From contig RDXI01000006.1 of the NCBI GenBank assembly GCA_004292795.1, forward strand, positions 1 through 59,673: a stretch of DNA of 59,673 nt, in the 5' to 3' direction. Below the pieces are notes generated by a model that ran no database searches, was not told where the DNA came from, and saw only the letters and a program-made list of their open reading frames with translations. The translations under genes were made by a program, and so were the position numbers. This stretch comes from Bacteroidota bacterium. GTDB lineage: Bacteria > Bacteroidota > Bacteroidia > Cytophagales > Microscillaceae. Positions 25,205-34,369 of the stretch are shown here, in pieces. The first letter of the stretch is position 1, and every line of letters starts with the position of its first letter.

Positions 25205-25268
25205 CACTAAAAACTTGCCTACATAGAGGCTGTTTGGTTGGGTTATTCACAAACTCGACTGAACAGCC

Positions 25269-25301
25269 TTTGTTCTTGTATTTTTTGTTGTCTTATCTTT
25301 G
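25269..25301 (+). promoter_or_regulatory. Promoter-like sequence with no gene downstream
   Basis: TTTG at 25269-25272, 21-bp spacer, TATCTTTG at 25294-25301. No ORF follows within 200 bp, but an intrinsic terminator does (25498-25523), which suggests an RNA gene. Confidence 0.45.
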
Positions 25302-25307
25302 TGGTAA

Positions 25308-25523
25308 TATTAGGCGCGTTTATTCATAAAAGTATTGCTATCTTGCATAAGAGTAGGCGATCTTACAAAGCAGTGCGAGGTTGAATATAGGCTTCTGGAG
25401 GTATTTACAACGTTTGCGGTTTTTTTTAAAATACATTTTTAACAAAAATCTTACATCAACAGTAAGTAAAGCCAGAAATATTATAATAACAAAGAGCGAG
25501 GTTCATTTTTGAACCTCTTTTTT
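25308..25523 (+). ncRNA. Candidate ~215-nt small RNA
   Basis: The interval from the predicted start near 25308 to the terminator at 25498-25523 has a promoter and a terminator of its own but no convincing ORF. The sequence has no resemblance to tRNA, and I could not identify it as tmRNA, 6S or RNase P RNA. Transcription is inferred from signals only. Between 25524 and 25756 I see nothing else. Confidence 0.4.
25498..25523 (+). terminator. Intrinsic terminator in the 25.2-25.8 kb gap
   Basis: GAGGTTCA-TTTT-TGAACCTC followed by TTTTTT, a perfect 8-bp stem. Confidence 0.75.
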
Positions 25524-25755
25524 ATTCAAATCCATAGAAAATTTCAAAATGAGGGTTATTTTAGAAGTATTCTACATAAAAAAGCAAAGGCTTTTTGCCT
25601 GCAAACGATTTATGTATGCCATTACTTTCTCAAAATTTAATCTCAAGCACTTTTTCCTAAAATAACATTTTATAAAGATAAATTATTGAAAAATGCTGTT
25701 TTTGCGCATAAAAACCAAATAAAATTTGTTAGTATTAAAAAATACATTACATAAG

Positions 25756-25787
25756 TTTGTTAAAGCAATTTTAACAATTTAACTTTG
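25756..25787 (+). promoter_or_regulatory. Promoter of the secreted-protein operon
   Basis: TTTG at 25756-25759, 20-bp spacer, TAACTTTG at 25780-25787, 30 bp before the ATG at 25817. Confidence 0.65.
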
Positions 25788-25816
25788 CACAAAAATAGAT
25801 TTCTTACGGGGTACTC

Positions 25817-26185
25817 ATGAAAAAAGTTTACAGAGTATTATTTTTTATTGGCTTGCTTACTTCTCTTGCTACTTTTGAGGGTTTGGCGCAAACTCGCCTC
25901 CAAAATCCTAAAGTACAAGTGCTTAGTCCCGACAATGTAGCTTCTAAAGCTATTGCTCCCTCCGCGCCTTACATCACGGTTATTCAACATAACAAAATGC
26001 CAGCGCATTGGATAGTCCTTACGCCTTCTGAATTTGATGCCCTCAGCAAAGAGGAACAGCAAAACGCGGTTTCCAAACCCGACATCTATATCGTAACGAA
26101 TGAAGACAAAGAGAAAACAGTCTTAGCACTCAAACGCCAAGAACCTGTGGCTAACCTCCTCCTTCAGCAACCTCTCAAAAAGTAA
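25817..26185 (+). CDS. Small secreted protein of unknown function
   Basis: A 122-residue protein with a clear Sec signal peptide (MKKVYRVLFFIGLLTSLATF, cleavage probably after EGLAQ). The mature part contains YITVIQHNKMPAHWIVLTPS, DALSKEEQQNAVSKPDIYIV and VLALKRQEPVANLLLQQPLK. No domain is recognised. It sits 33 bp upstream of the 2,373-residue T9SS cargo gene and shares its promoter, so it may assist that protein's export or surface assembly; this rests on position alone. Confidence 0.7.
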   Translation: MKKVYRVLFFIGLLTSLATFEGLAQTRLQNPKVQVLSPDNVASKAIAPSAPYITVIQHNKMPAHWIVLTPSEFDALSKEEQQNAVSKPDIYIVTNEDKEKTVLALKRQEPVANLLLQQPLKK

Positions 26186-26218
26186 CCTTACCTACCTCTT
26201 CTTATATATTCAATGATT

Positions 26219-29200
26219 ATGAAAAAAATTATACTTTTTTCATTCGTGTTTGTCATGTCCATACTCCAAGCGTGGGGACAAGCCGCCTGCCCAGCCAATA
26301 ATACTTGTGCGACTGCCTACTCGCTCACACCTAATCCCGTTTGTACTACGACTTCTTTTAATATAGCGAGTTGTACAGACGAAGGGGCGACTGGTGATTG
26401 CGCTTCAGGAACAACGCAAAAAACAATTTGGTTTCAGTTTGTGGCTTCAGCGACTACCGCCACAGTTACAGTGGTAGGAGGGGCAGGCAGTGATATGGTT
26501 GTCGGAGCTTCGTCTGCTTGTGGCTCGGCTACCAGACCTACAGGCGGAACTTGCACAGATATAACGGGTGATGGAGGAACGGAAACGTTGAGTCTTAGCG
26601 CACTTACTATAGGCACTACTTACTATGTTAGTGTGTATGAATTTAATGGAGATGCTTCTGGCACAGGCACGATTTGCGTGGTGGGCGCGCCTGCCAATGA
26701 TGTTTGTAGTGGTGCTATAACGCTTACACCTTCAGCAGGTTGTAGCCCGATTTTGGGAAGTACGAGAGGGGCAAATGATAACAACGAAACAGGAGATTGC
26801 ACAACAGGTACAGAAAGAGCGGTGTGGTATAAATTTGTGGCTACAAGTGCAACACATGAAATTATTGTAACGGGTACAACAGGATTTGACCCCGTAGTGC
26901 AGGTTATCAATGCTTGTGGTTCTGCTACCAATCCTACAGGTGGCGCGTGTGTGAATATTACAGGAGATGCAGGCAAGGAGGTAATTTATATAAGTAGTTT
27001 GACGATAGGCAATACTTACTTGGTGCAGGTGCATGATTTTAATGGAGATAATGGGGCGAACAGCAATTTTAATATTTGTGTGAGTACGCCTGTGATACCT
27101 AATTGTGGCACAAACCCTACGCCTACAGATGCGTGTGCTTCCGCGCCTCTTATCAACAACTTAGATAGTTTTTGTGGCAGTACAGCAGGTTTTACGATTG
27201 ATGGGGCGAGTGTTTGCGGTTTTGCTATCAATAATAATTCCTATTTCAGGTTTGTAGCCGCTTCTTCTGAAGTAACGCTGAATTTTTGGCTAACGGGTGG
27301 TGGTTCTTGTTCAGATGGTATTCAGATAGCTTTGTTGTCAGGTGCTTGTGGCTCGCTTACTCCTCTTGCCTGCGGGTTAAATCCTACAGGTGGAACAGGG
27401 AGTTCAGGCGTTTTCAACGTGGGCGGGCTAACACCCGGCACGACTTATTATGTGATGATTGATGGTTATGCAGGAGATGTTTGTACGTATTCTTTGGCGG
27501 CAGTGTCAGGGGTGGCGGCGCAATGTGCTACTTGTGATGTGCCTGCTTGTGCTATCAACAATACTGTAGCTGATGATTATTATACATTGCAAACGGAAAC
27601 GGTAAATAACGGAAACTGGAATGCTTTTGGAGCTACTGCCGCAACGGGTACGCCTTATACTGCGAATGGTGTGGCAAAAACAGCTTATACAGTTTGTTCG
27701 GACATTACAGCTACTTCTTCTACTTTTATAGGGTTTGATTATTTGCTCAATGCGATAGGCAGTGCTACTGCTATAGATGAAATCAAAAATGAGGGTACTT
27801 TTACGCTCATAGGTGTAACACAAGAACTTTCTACAGGAGTGTGTACTACGTTGATTCCTTCTGGTACGAATGCCTTTGGTATGCCTGAATTTAACGATAC
27901 GGGTGGCACTCCCGGTACAACGGCAGGCGCGTTTGACCATACGAAACCTTTGACAGTTTGCTTGTCTTATAGCTTGCCTGCAAGTGCGACTTTGGGCGGA
28001 ACGATAAGCGGTTTTACTGTGATGGGCTATGGTTGTGCTACGCCTACAGGCATCACTTTGGGAGCTACAGGGGCTTGTTCAGGTACAACTTACACCAAAA
28101 CGCTTACGGTAAATTTTGACCCTACAGACTTGCCTACCCCTGCAGTAGTGAGCGGAACAAGCAATGTTTCTTTGACAGTAAACGGACAAGTGTTTGCTAT
28201 CACACCTGCAGAACAAGTGGCAGGAAGCAAAACAATTACTTTGACAGGCTTGAATGCAGACGGGTTAGCAGTGAATTTGGAGGCATACTTTACAACAAGT
28301 AGCGGTTGTAAATTTACATTGCCCAGTGCTTATACTGCGCCTACTTGTGTGTGCGCAAGCCCGCCATCGGTTTCTATTGTGGAGTCAAGCGTTACGATTT
28401 GTGGAATAACGACTTTCAATTATACAGTAGCTAATGGTCCCGCCACGCTTTCTGATGGCACAGGCACAGGCACACTCTCGACTACGAGCTTGCCTAATGG
28501 CACATCTACTTTTACTTATACGCCTTCAGTGGGAGATACAGGCAATACATTTACCATTACAGCTACTATAGCTGACCCTGATGGCGCAGGGGCTTGTGTG
28601 GCTTCGTCTGACGCGGTAACTGTTACGGTAAACCCTGCTACGACTGTGAGCATCGCGCCTACTTCAGTATATGCGGGTACAAGAACTATCGTGGCTACAA
28701 CCAATGTAGTAAGTGGCACAGTAACTTACATTTTCAAAAAGAATGGCTCAACAGTGCAAAGCTCTACTTCTAATGTTTGGAATGCTACAGGACTTTTGCA
28801 AAATGATGTAATTACTTGTGAAATAAGCGTGGCAGGTGGTTGTTCGGGTGCTTCGGGTGCTACGTCTAACAGCGTTACAGTGCAAGCTCCTTTAGACCCT
28901 AACCTTTGTACGGCAGTGGTGGCGGCGGCAGACCAAAGTGTAAGTTGTGGTACAAGTACAACGCTTACCTCCACTTTGCGCACTATCTACGCAGTAACAC
29001 AAACATCTTGTGATGCTGTTACAGTTACAAGCCCTACAGCCGTAACTTTGACTGATGATGCGGTAACTGCCAATATTCCTATAGGTTTTTCTTTCAATTT
29101 CTTTGGCACACCTTACACAGATTGTCGTATTCACTCTAACGGTATTGTGTCGTTTGGTGGGCAAACTTATACAGGCTATACAGCCGTTACGATTCCCAAT

Positions 29201-32200
29201 GGCGCGACTGCTCCCAACAATTATATAGCAGGTTTTTATACAGATATTAACCCTGCTTGTGGGGGGAGTATTACCTACAAAATGATAGGCACTGCGCCCA
29301 ATCGCCAATTTGTAGTAACTTATACAGACATAGAGCCTTATTATGATGGTGCTTGTTCTGCTCCTTCGGGTGATGCAGTAAGTTTCCAAATCATTTTGGA
29401 GGAAACGACCAATTTGGTGCGTATCATCATGATTAAAGTGCCAAGCACTTTTGTAGCGGGTTTTTCGGGTAGCCGAGTTCCTAATGCTACACAAGGCATC
29501 GAGGCAGGTGATGGAAGTATAGCCTTCACAACACCCGGGCGCAACTGGCAAGTTTGGAATAATCCTGGACTTACGCCTGCTTATAGGGATTGCACAACGT
29601 TTGGACCCGTGAATTATAGCTCGTCTTTTGTAAATTGGAGAGTGGGTGCTTCGCAAGTTTCTACTTCAAATCCTTATACTTTCAATGCTACAGCTACTAC
29701 TACTTATACAGGCACATGGAACATAAACGGCACTATGTGTACTGATGATGTGGTTGTTACGGTAACGAACTCAAGCACCATGACGCTTGAAACAGCTACT
29801 AATCCTGCGAACTGTACTACGCCTAACGGTACAATTCCTATGACCTTTAGCAACGTGGCAAATGGCACTTATACTGTATCGTACCAAAAAGATGGCTCGC
29901 CTCAAACGGCAAGCGTTACTGTGGCAAGCGGTACGGCTACTTTGAGCAACTTGAGCGCGGGTATTTACAGCAATTTTTCTATCAATGTGGGAGGTTGTAT
30001 TGTGAGTGCAACGGGTTCGCGTACACTTACTACTACCTTGCCTACCATTACATTAGGCACTGCCACCAACTCAACCAACTGCGCTACGCCTGATGGCACA
30101 ATTCCGCTTACTTTTACCAACGTACCCGATGGCACTTACACGCTTTCCTACACGAAAGACGGCGTAGCTACTACTTCCAGCATAACAGCTACTACGGCTT
30201 CTTCAGGTACACTGACTTATACAGGCTCAGGCGGAACTTCTATCAATGGCACATACGGCTCAGGCACCAACATTAGCATTGCTGTTCCTGCCTTACCTGC
30301 GGGCGCAGTGGTAACGAGTACAACTACTCGTATTACTTACACATCTATTTCTCCTTCGTTCAGAAGTGAGTTACGTGTGCGTGCTACGCCTCCTGCGGCT
30401 GTGGGTAGTTTACAAGACAATTTACAACCTTCTACATTAAGTAGTTCGGGTACGGTAACTAATGCTTCTATAGGAACTTGGGGAACAGGCAATCCTACCG
30501 GAACATGGGTATTCGCATTTGCGGAAACAGTTGATGACTCAGGTACAGATGCCAATATTTCGAATATTACTATCACTATCAATTATACAGTAGCGGGTGG
30601 TGCTACTTTGAGCGGTTTAGGTGCGGGTACTTACAGCAATTTCTCTATAACAGCATTAGGTTGCACAGGCACTACTACAGCTTCGCGTGTGATTACGGCA
30701 CCCGGTACGCCTGCCGCTACAGGGGTTACTATCTGCCAAGGCGCAAGTGCGGGAAGTTTGACTTCTTCAGCAGTTTGTACCACTACTACTACTATAGCAC
30801 AAGGGGCTACTTTTAACACAGGAACTTTGGCTAACACTGACCCCCGATGGTATAGAAATAGTTCGGGGACTACTTGTGATGCTACTACAGGAAACTTTGA
30901 ATATTACGATATTTTTACTTTTACAGTTTCTACTACGGGAAGTTACACATTCAATATGTGTACAACAGGGACGGATTGGGACGGACATGCTTCTTTGTAT
31001 CAAAATGCCTTTGATGCTTCAAATCCTTGTGGTACGCCTGCCAATTTTATAAGTGCCAATAATGATAGCAATACAGGAGGAAGTTGCGAAAATGATCCTC
31101 GTATAACAGCCACACTTACAGCAGGCACTACCTATATTTTAGTAACTACAGGCTTTAATTCTGCGGCACTAGGCAACTATGGTTGGACATTTTCGGGACC
31201 CGCAAGTGCTACACTTATTACACCTCCACCCACCACTATCCAATGGTACACAAGCGCGTCAGGTGGCACAGCGATAGGTTCGGGTTCGCCTTTCAATCCT
31301 GTAGGCGTAGTGGGTTCGGGTTTGGCAAATACCAATACAGCAGGCACAACGACATTTTATGCGGCTTGCCCAAGTGACCCCGCTTGTAGGACAGCAGTAA
31401 GCTATGTTATCACGCCTTCGCTCACGCCTACCGTAAGCATCGCGCCTTTCAATGTGTTTGCGTCTTCCTTTCCTACTTCGCAGACTATCACAGCGACAGC
31501 CACCAATGCAGGAACGGCTACTTTGAATTATGATTTTAGAAAAAATAGTGTTTCGCAACAAAGCAGTGCATCTAATGTTTGGAATGCAACGGGGCTTGCT
31601 TTGGGTGATTTGATAACTTGTGTCGTAACCGTAACGGCAAACAATGGCGCGTGTATCAATACGAGTTTTACCTCTGCTACCTCGAACACAGCCACAGTAA
31701 GAACCTCGCCTAACCCTTCAGGCTTGCGTGGCAATGCCCTTACCTACAACGGCACGAACCAATCGGTAAGCGTACCCGATATGAATTTGTTGGATATGAC
31801 AAGCAATTATACGCTTGAAGTGTGGGCAAAATTTGGTTCTATCGCGGCGGGTACACAAGCCATTATAAGCAAAAATACAGGTAGCGACAATGGCTATTAT
31901 TTGAGTCGCAATGGCTCTGCACTTGTGTTTGATGGTATGACTACAGGCGGTTCGATAATCAATGCAACCGACTGGCATCATATCGCAGTGGTAAACGACA
32001 ATGGCACAAGGCGTTTGTATGTGAATGGTTGGGAACAGGCTTTGTCTGGCTCGCCTATCGCGGTGGTTGCCAATACGCAAAACTTGTCTATAGGCTATGA
32101 TGCGAAAACAAATACTTATTTCAATGGACAAATTGATGAAGTGCGCATTTGGAGTACGGTTCGAAGCCAATTCACGTTGCGCGAAAATATGCACCTTGTT

Positions 32201-33340
32201 CTTTCGGGCTTGGAGTCTAATTTGGTGAGTTATTACCAATGCAATCAAAGTGCAGGAACTTCGCTTACGGACATCATTAGCCAAAACCACGGCACATTGC
32301 AGAACTCGCCACCTTGGGGCATCTCTCATGCTAACGTGGGACGTGGCACAAGCAACACAATAGACGTAAACTCATCAGGATTAAAAACCTTTACCAATAG
32401 CACGAATTGCAAACTCAACTTTTCGGGTGCCTTGCCTATGGGGGACGTAGTGGTGTCAAGAGTGGAAGGCTTGCCTGCGGGTGTGAATTTGGTAACGACC
32501 AACGGCACTATCATCAGTGTATATACAAAGTATTATTGGGTTATCAACAACTTTGGTACTACCAATACGGGGCTAACGGTTTCGCCTACTTTCATACTCG
32601 GACCTAATCAAATCTCGCCTACCGAAACGCTGAGTGGCTTGAAAATGGATAAGCGACCTACTAACCAAGATATTGCTTGGACTGCCTACAATGCCCAAAC
32701 GTTTGTGAATATCACTACAGGCGAGGTTACCTTTACAGATATTGATGGTTTTAGCGAGTTCGTTATTCATTCGGAGGAGAGTTCGCCCTTGCCTACCACC
32801 ATGCTTGCCTTCGCAGGCGAGCGCAAAGATGCGGAAAATGTGATGCTTCGTTGGAATACCAACTTGGAGATGAACAACAAAGGCTTCGAGGTGCAGGCAA
32901 GCACAGATAAGCAAAATTTTGAAATGGTTACGTTTGTAGATGGCAAAGGCGACATCAATACACCCGCACAATACAATCTCTTGGTAGCCAATGCAAATGA
33001 TGCTTACTACCGACTGAAGCAAGTAGATAATAATGGCAACTTTACGTACAGTGCCATTGTGTTCATAGCAGGCGAGATGGGAGATTTGATTGTGTATCCA
33101 AACCCGACAAAAGGCGAGATAAACCTTCGCTTGGGCAACATTAACCGCCTCAATGACAACCTAAAAATAAAACTGTACGACCTCGCAGGCAAGCTCATCT
33201 TTGAAACAGAAGCCAAGTGGGAAGTAGCCGAGCAGAACTTAAAACGATTTGTGTTTGACATACAGGCAAACGGACAATACATCTTGTCTGTCCACACACG
33301 CGGAAAATCATTCAAAAAAAAGATACAGGTTATCAAATAA
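26219..33340 (+). CDS. Giant secreted multidomain protein with T9SS sorting domain
   Basis: About 2,373 residues. A signal peptide (MKKIILFSFVFVMSILQAWG) is followed by at least two pre-peptidase-type beta repeats near residues 30-300 (each with a CGSAT(R/N)PTGG(T/A)C block). Then come Ig-like regions, a pair of repeats with (N/D)GT(I/Y)..FSNV..GTYTVSYQKDG, a lectin-like/P-domain-like insert (RSELRVRATPPAAVGSLQDN), a LamG/concanavalin-like domain (LTYNGTNQSVSVPDMNLLDM, IDEVRIWSTVRS), and a C-terminal sorting domain (LIVYPNPTKGEINLRLGN, GQYILSVHTRGKSFKKKIQV). It is presumably exported by the type IX system and displayed on the surface or released; adhesion is a likely role. The start at 26219 is chosen over 26213 because Lys-Lys follows it directly. 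Confidence 0.9.
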   Translation: MKKIILFSFVFVMSILQAWGQAACPANNTCATAYSLTPNPVCTTTSFNIASCTDEGATGDCASGTTQKTIWFQFVASATTATVTVVGGAGSDMVVGASSACGSATRPTGGTCTDITGDGGTETLSLSALTIGTTYYVSVYEFNGDASGTGTICVVGAPANDVCSGAITLTPSAGCSPILGSTRGANDNNETGDCTTGTERAVWYKFVATSATHEIIVTGTTGFDPVVQVINACGSATNPTGGACVNITGDAGKEVIYISSLTIGNTYLVQVHDFNGDNGANSNFNICVSTPVIPNCGTNPTPTDACASAPLINNLDSFCGSTAGFTIDGASVCGFAINNNSYFRFVAASSEVTLNFWLTGGGSCSDGIQIALLSGACGSLTPLACGLNPTGGTGSSGVFNVGGLTPGTTYYVMIDGYAGDVCTYSLAAVSGVAAQCATCDVPACAINNTVADDYYTLQTETVNNGNWNAFGATAATGTPYTANGVAKTAYTVCSDITATSSTFIGFDYLLNAIGSATAIDEIKNEGTFTLIGVTQELSTGVCTTLIPSGTNAFGMPEFNDTGGTPGTTAGAFDHTKPLTVCLSYSLPASATLGGTISGFTVMGYGCATPTGITLGATGACSGTTYTKTLTVNFDPTDLPTPAVVSGTSNVSLTVNGQVFAITPAEQVAGSKTITLTGLNADGLAVNLEAYFTTSSGCKFTLPSAYTAPTCVCASPPSVSIVESSVTICGITTFNYTVANGPATLSDGTGTGTLSTTSLPNGTSTFTYTPSVGDTGNTFTITATIADPDGAGACVASSDAVTVTVNPATTVSIAPTSVYAGTRTIVATTNVVSGTVTYIFKKNGSTVQSSTSNVWNATGLLQNDVITCEISVAGGCSGASGATSNSVTVQAPLDPNLCTAVVAAADQSVSCGTSTTLTSTLRTIYAVTQTSCDAVTVTSPTAVTLTDDAVTANIPIGFSFNFFGTPYTDCRIHSNGIVSFGGQTYTGYTAVTIPNGATAPNNYIAGFYTDINPACGGSITYKMIGTAPNRQFVVTYTDIEPYYDGACSAPSGDAVSFQIILEETTNLVRIIMIKVPSTFVAGFSGSRVPNATQGIEAGDGSIAFTTPGRNWQVWNNPGLTPAYRDCTTFGPVNYSSSFVNWRVGASQVSTSNPYTFNATATTTYTGTWNINGTMCTDDVVVTVTNSSTMTLETATNPANCTTPNGTIPMTFSNVANGTYTVSYQKDGSPQTASVTVASGTATLSNLSAGIYSNFSINVGGCIVSATGSRTLTTTLPTITLGTATNSTNCATPDGTIPLTFTNVPDGTYTLSYTKDGVATTSSITATTASSGTLTYTGSGGTSINGTYGSGTNISIAVPALPAGAVVTSTTTRITYTSISPSFRSELRVRATPPAAVGSLQDNLQPSTLSSSGTVTNASIGTWGTGNPTGTWVFAFAETVDDSGTDANISNITITINYTVAGGATLSGLGAGTYSNFSITALGCTGTTTASRVITAPGTPAATGVTICQGASAGSLTSSAVCTTTTTIAQGATFNTGTLANTDPRWYRNSSGTTCDATTGNFEYYDIFTFTVSTTGSYTFNMCTTGTDWDGHASLYQNAFDASNPCGTPANFISANNDSNTGGSCENDPRITATLTAGTTYILVTTGFNSAALGNYGWTFSGPASATLITPPPTTIQWYTSASGGTAIGSGSPFNPVGVVGSGLANTNTAGTTTFYAACPSDPACRTAVSYVITPSLTPTVSIAPFNVFASSFPTSQTITATATNAGTATLNYDFRKNSVSQQSSASNVWNATGLALGDLITCVVTVTANNGACINTSFTSATSNTATVRTSPNPSGLRGNALTYNGTNQSVSVPDMNLLDMTSNYTLEVWAKFGSIAAGTQAIISKNTGSDNGYYLSRNGSALVFDGMTTGGSIINATDWHHIAVVNDNGTRRLYVNGWEQALSGSPIAVVANTQNLSIGYDAKTNTYFNGQIDEVRIWSTVRSQFTLRENMHLVLSGLESNLVSYYQCNQSAGTSLTDIISQNHGTLQNSPPWGISHANVGRGTSNTIDVNSSGLKTFTNSTNCKLNFSGALPMGDVVVSRVEGLPAGVNLVTTNGTIISVYTKYYWVINNFGTTNTGLTVSPTFILGPNQISPTETLSGLKMDKRPTNQDIAWTAYNAQTFVNITTGEVTFTDIDGFSEFVIHSEESSPLPTTMLAFAGERKDAENVMLRWNTNLEMNNKGFEVQASTDKQNFEMVTFVDGKGDINTPAQYNLLVANANDAYYRLKQVDNNGNFTYSAIVFIAGEMGDLIVYPNPTKGEINLRLGNINRLNDNLKIKLYDLAGKLIFETEAKWEVAEQNLKRFVFDIQANGQYILSVHTRGKSFKKKIQVIK

Positions 33341-33348
33341 CATACTAC

Positions 33349-33378
33349 AACAGCCAAGCGAAAGTTTGGCTGTTTTTT
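33349..33378 (+). terminator. Terminator after the giant protein gene
   Basis: AACAGCCAA and TTTGGCTGTT pair around a short GCGAAAG loop and are followed by TTTTTG, nine bases after the stop codon. Confidence 0.8.
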
Positions 33379-33450
33379 GTTACATACAATATAAGTGCAT
33401 TGTTGAGCAATATATTTTTAAGCATTTGATACTTATTATTTTCAAAAGCG

Positions 33451-33702
33451 TCATTGTTTGCAATCAATCAAGCCTATAACTAAAGTAAAATGTCATTGTT
33501 TACAATCAATCAAGCCTATAACCGAAGTAAAGTATCATTGTTTGCAATTAATTAAGCCTATAACTAAAGTAAAGTATCATTGTTTACAATTAACCAAGAC
33601 TATAGCCAAAAAAAAGTATCATTGTTTACAATCAATCAAGCCTATAACCAAAGTAAAGTGCCATTGTTTACAATCAATAAATACTATAATTAAAATTAAG
33701 TA
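33451..33702. repeat. 42-bp tandem array, six units plus a degenerate seventh
   Basis: Units begin TCATTGTTT(A/G)CAAT at 33451, 33493, 33535, 33577, 33619 and 33661 (CCATTG in the last), a strict period of 42 bp, with a decayed seventh at about 33703-33720. Each contains CAAGCCTATAACTAAAGTAA-like sequence. Because 42 is a multiple of three one frame stays open through the array, giving 14-residue repeats, but there is no translation signal or protein character. 42 bp equals four turns of B-DNA, so any bound protein or bend would recur on one face. Confidence 0.9.
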
Positions 33703-33753
33703 TAGTTGTTTAAAATTTTTATCTACTTTTTTATTAAGACTTATGCAATGTAT

Positions 33754-33772
33754 CACAGACGGCTTGTCTGTG
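33754..33772. repeat. Short palindrome
   Basis: CACAGAC-GGCTT-GTCTGTG, a perfect 7-bp hairpin between the tandem array and the dispersed repeat; part of the mobile-looking gap. Confidence 0.55.
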
Positions 33773-33778
33773 TTACAA

Positions 33779-33877
33779 CGTGAGTTCGGAATTAGATTTA
33801 AATATAAAATATTGTAAATCAATGGATTGAATAGGCTTGCCCCAGCGGGGCTATATCTTTGTAGCCCTATAACAATA
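33779..33877 (+). repeat. Dispersed repeat, copy 1 (contains GCCCC-AGC-GGGGC palindrome and -7 box)
   Basis: About 98 bp match 59545-59642 with only a handful of differences. Both start CGTGAGTTCGGAATTAGATT, end near GTAGCCCTATAACAA, and contain GCCCCAGCGGGGC followed by TATATCTTTGTAG (33839-33864 here). TATCTTTG within it matches the Bacteroidota -7 element. It sits immediately upstream of a lipoprotein gene, so it may supply its promoter. Confidence 0.8.
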
Positions 33878-33895
33878 AATAAATATCTTTGTTCT

Positions 33896-34360
33896 ATGAT
33901 GTATTTATATATGTTGCTGTTTTTGCTAAGTAGTTGTATGCAAACCTCCTCCGAACAACAAGCAGGCGAGTCGCTTGATTTCTCGCTCAAAATCATAGTA
34001 TCCGAAAAGTCGAAAGATAGCTACAACACTATCCGCACTTGGCGCGTACAAGATAACAAACTTGCCTACACCGAAGCCAGCACGGGCAGGCGAGCAGGCA
34101 AGGACAAAGTACAGACAACGCAGGAACTCTCGCCTGAAAAAATAACTGCCTTGCAAGATGTGATAGACAGTTTTTTGCAACAAAATATAGCCATTCCCAA
34201 ACATACTGAATTTAATACGCCTTACAATGCCACAAACTGCGTGTGGGAATTGCAGAAGGGAGGCAAGACCTTTCGAATAGAATTGTACGACCTCTCAAAA
34301 AACATAACTGAAGACCGTATTTATCAAAAACTGCAACAAATAACACAAATACTGTCCTAA
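33896..34360 (+). CDS. Lipoprotein of unknown function
   Basis: A 154-residue protein with a short type II signal peptide (MMYLYMLLFLLSSC, lipobox LSSC). The mature part contains DFSLKIIVSEKSKDSYNTIR, TWRVQDNKLAYTEASTGRRA, a charged helix around ELSPEKITALQDVIDSFLQQ, and TNCVWELQKGGKTFRIELYD. Start 33896 is used because the signal peptide begins there; TATCTTTG lies only five bases upstream, so a transcript from that box would be nearly leaderless, or the earlier repeat-borne -7 box is the real one. No family recognised. A DUF3267 protein gene follows after 9 bp. Confidence 0.65.
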   Translation: MMYLYMLLFLLSSCMQTSSEQQAGESLDFSLKIIVSEKSKDSYNTIRTWRVQDNKLAYTEASTGRRAGKDKVQTTQELSPEKITALQDVIDSFLQQNIAIPKHTEFNTPYNATNCVWELQKGGKTFRIELYDLSKNITEDRIYQKLQQITQILS

Positions 34361-34369
34361 TTTACTTAT

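Noticed and set aside
33458-33817. Open frame with 14-residue repeats
   Set aside because: It is a by-product of a 42-bp tandem repeat in frame; no ribosome signal, biased composition, ends in a dispersed repeat.
33451-33872. CRISPR-like array
   Set aside because: Units are contiguous and degenerate with no unique spacers, and no cas genes are present.
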